Shown here: piece by piece, positions 61,894-64,000 of the stretch
Layout: every line of letters begins with the position of its first letter
Numbering within the stretch: the stretch's first letter is position 1
Assembly (NCBI RefSeq): GCF_963966145.1
Contig: NC_091046.1
Location: 310,001 to 374,000 of the forward strand
Length of the DNA: 64,000 nucleotides
Source of the DNA: Tenebrio molitor
Taxonomy: Eukaryota; Arthropoda; Insecta; Coleoptera; Tenebrionidae
Reading direction: 5' to 3'
Translations under genes and position numbers: made by a program
The notes under the pieces: model-generated
What the model was told of the DNA's origin: nothing
Database searches by the model: none
Seen by the model: the letters and a program-made list of their open reading frames with translations, nothing else

Positions 61894-63743
61894 CTGCAAC
61901 AAAAACAAATTGAGTTAAAATTAAGAAGATAACATTAACTTTCGGAAATTGAAAGACTCGAGTAGGGAGCATAATAATTATTTCAGTAAAATGACATTAG
62001 TTCATAATTAATTAGTAGACTAGCAGCGGTTCAATTAGGGAAACATGGAACTAAGTACATTGCGCATGAATCAATAAGTAAATGCAGTAAATAATAATAA
62101 TTTACGTCAAATAAAATACCATGAATAAGGAAACTCCTACAAAATGTTTGACTCAATTTAAGATTTATGAAAGATGCGAAAAATTTGGGTCGTCAAAGAA
62201 CTTCTTTAATGTCAATAAAATTATAAGAATAAGAAAATCGACTTAACTGTCTTATTCTTGTGTTTTAAAGTACATAATATTTGATTGCCATATGTCCGTA
62301 TGGAGAATTCGAAAAACGAATAAACGTCTATACCGAATGTAATGATCTTGTTTAGAACACTCATCAAATCGAATCCTAACCAAACAACAAATCTGGAGAT
62401 TATTTTAAGAGCGAACACGGTTTCCATCTTTCTAACTCAATCTTTTAACGTAAAAAACCACGTCGCTTATGATTTACCTTCTTGAAAATTGTAATTCAAT
62501 TGTGATTTCCGTTTCTCTTCGTATGAGATAATATGTGAGTACTATATTTTCATTTTCCTTTGGATAATATTTGGAAGCAATCCATATTTAAATAATGAAC
62601 TGAATAATTCAGTTCTTTTAAAAGGTACCTAATTTTGTAAATCCATTAGCAACGTATGATCTGAATGATGCTTGAAGGCAGGTCACGTTTTTGGATCATT
62701 TATATTTTAGTTCTATTTTTAAATAAAATGAAGTTTAAAAATAACGTATTTTTCTCTTTGTCCATAATTTTCGCTTTTGAAACAAATAAATCGAAACAGT
62801 CAACAAACAACAATGTACACTGGTGTGAATAGAACTAAATCACACAACGGTGTTGTTCCATTGTTCGCCTTACTGATAGACGTTCAGATGAAATTATTGA
62901 TAAGTGTTCATAAAGCTGTGTCACGCATATAGTTCCAGTCAATAAATGTTATCTACTTTTCAATAAAACCAAAAAAATTTTCATGTAACAAGAACGCTCA
63001 GTCCATTAGGGAATACAAGAACGACTGTTTTTGAGAAACTTAATAAAACATTATCGAATAAATATAAAATTTAGTTAGGCTCGGAAATGTCTTTAGCTAT
63101 CGTTAATCCTTTGCCGCCTGTACGTTGACCAAAAAATAAATAAAAGTTAATAACAAGTGTAAAAATAAGACATTTAACTGAAACAGAATACATTTTAATT
63201 TAAAAAAAATAAAAAGCCTAAACGTGAAATACATCATTTCTATGCTAAAAAAAATGTTCAAAATGACGGCGATTTGGGCATGTGTTACATCACTGAATTC
63301 ACAAAAAAATACTCTTTTCAAAAATATTAAATTTGACCCCCCGTGCTATTTAAAAAAAATCAAGTTAGCCTTGTATTTTCAAAATAAATGATGTTATAAA
63401 ATTGAAAAAAATCTCGTATGATAGAATTTAAACACTTCTAATTCTCTGTCAAATTGCAAAGAGCTCTGCTAAATCGTTCTGAAAATATTTACCCATACTT
63501 TTTAGCGACCCTGTATAACTAAATTTGAAAACGTTTTCATTAACTCTCAATAAAGGCAGAAATGTTTCCATTATTTCCGATGTACTTCTTCTCTTTCCGC
63601 TCTCATTTATAATAATACATAATTTGATTACGTAGTCAATTTCTTTCTTTAATTGATGACTTCCGATTTTTACTTCCCTTGAACAATTAATTGCTAAGTG
63701 ATTCGTCCTACTTTGAAAAATGAATCGACTTAGAAGCAATCTA
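61894..63743. other. Upstream ferlin intron or flank, nothing certain
   Basis: AT-rich sequence. A phase-compatible but unconvincing exon candidate at 62478-62541 and a 96-residue open frame at 63449-63739 were considered and not accepted. No repeat was recognised. Confidence 0.45.
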
Positions 63744-63958
63744 CACTGCGCCGCAAAGTTAACGCATAATTTAGAAAATTAATCGTATTTCTTTTCAGAA
63801 AATTTTTCACTGCCATTTGGAAACCAAAAATGTTCATTCGCATTATCTTAAAGTTTAGATCCGATACTAACCACTTTTCATAATGCATCATTTAAAATTT
63901 AAATTTACAGGCATTTTTAAAGTTTTTACACAGTATGCGCTAATTTTGCGGCGCAGTG
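63744..63958. mobile_element. 215-bp MITE, CACTGCGCCGC ends
   Basis: Inverted ends of about 28 bp (CACTGCGCCGCAAAGTTAAC, with two mismatches) flanked by TA. Confidence 0.85.
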
Positions 63959-64000
63959 TAGTTATTATGCAACTTTATGTTTTTCTGGGAAAATAATTTC

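Noticed and set aside
63449..63739. 96-codon - strand frame near the window end
   Set aside because: The composition looks protein-like, but no family was recognised and no exon partner is visible. Not annotated as a gene.

Overview
The window looks like AT-rich insect nuclear DNA. It has multi-exon genes with introns from about 55 bp to 23 kb, dense TA-flanked inverted-repeat elements (MITEs) and decayed mariner-type transposases. Protein similarity supports insect. A beetle is my guess from the overall style and is not proven.

Layout: (1) Positions 1-9979 hold no convincing protein gene. They contain MITEs, a transposase relic and a large nested palindromic repeat. (2) Positions 9980-39035 carry a Shroom-type cytoskeletal gene on the + strand in eight coding exons. 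Three 5' exons (10053-13106) encode a long disordered, proline-rich N-terminal part. A 22.9-kb intron packed with transposon debris follows. Five clustered 3' exons (36021-38077) end in a full ASD2 coiled coil, the Rho-kinase-binding module. (3) Positions 39214-40071 on the - strand hold a small three-exon gene for a secreted, proline-rich 246-residue protein with its own TATA/Inr promoter. Its 3' end converges closely on that of Shroom. (4) Positions 43009-61893 on the - strand carry an otoferlin-type ferlin, traced exon by exon in frame for about 1,941 residues. It runs from inside the first C2 domain to the C-terminal membrane anchor. The first coding exon was not found and probably lies beyond position 64000.

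The most interesting observation is a pair of 85-bp exons in the ferlin gene (53425-53509 and 53819-53903). They have the same length and phase and encode alternative versions of one C2 segment (14 of 28 residues identical). Using both, or neither, causes an early stop, so they must be mutually exclusive if each is used in a productive transcript. They swap the third loop region of the C2 domain before the FerI segment, which in C2 domains is a membrane/Ca2+-contact loop.

The three genes show no sign of acting together. Shroom is an apical constriction factor, the small gene makes an exported protein, and the ferlin is a membrane-fusion protein.
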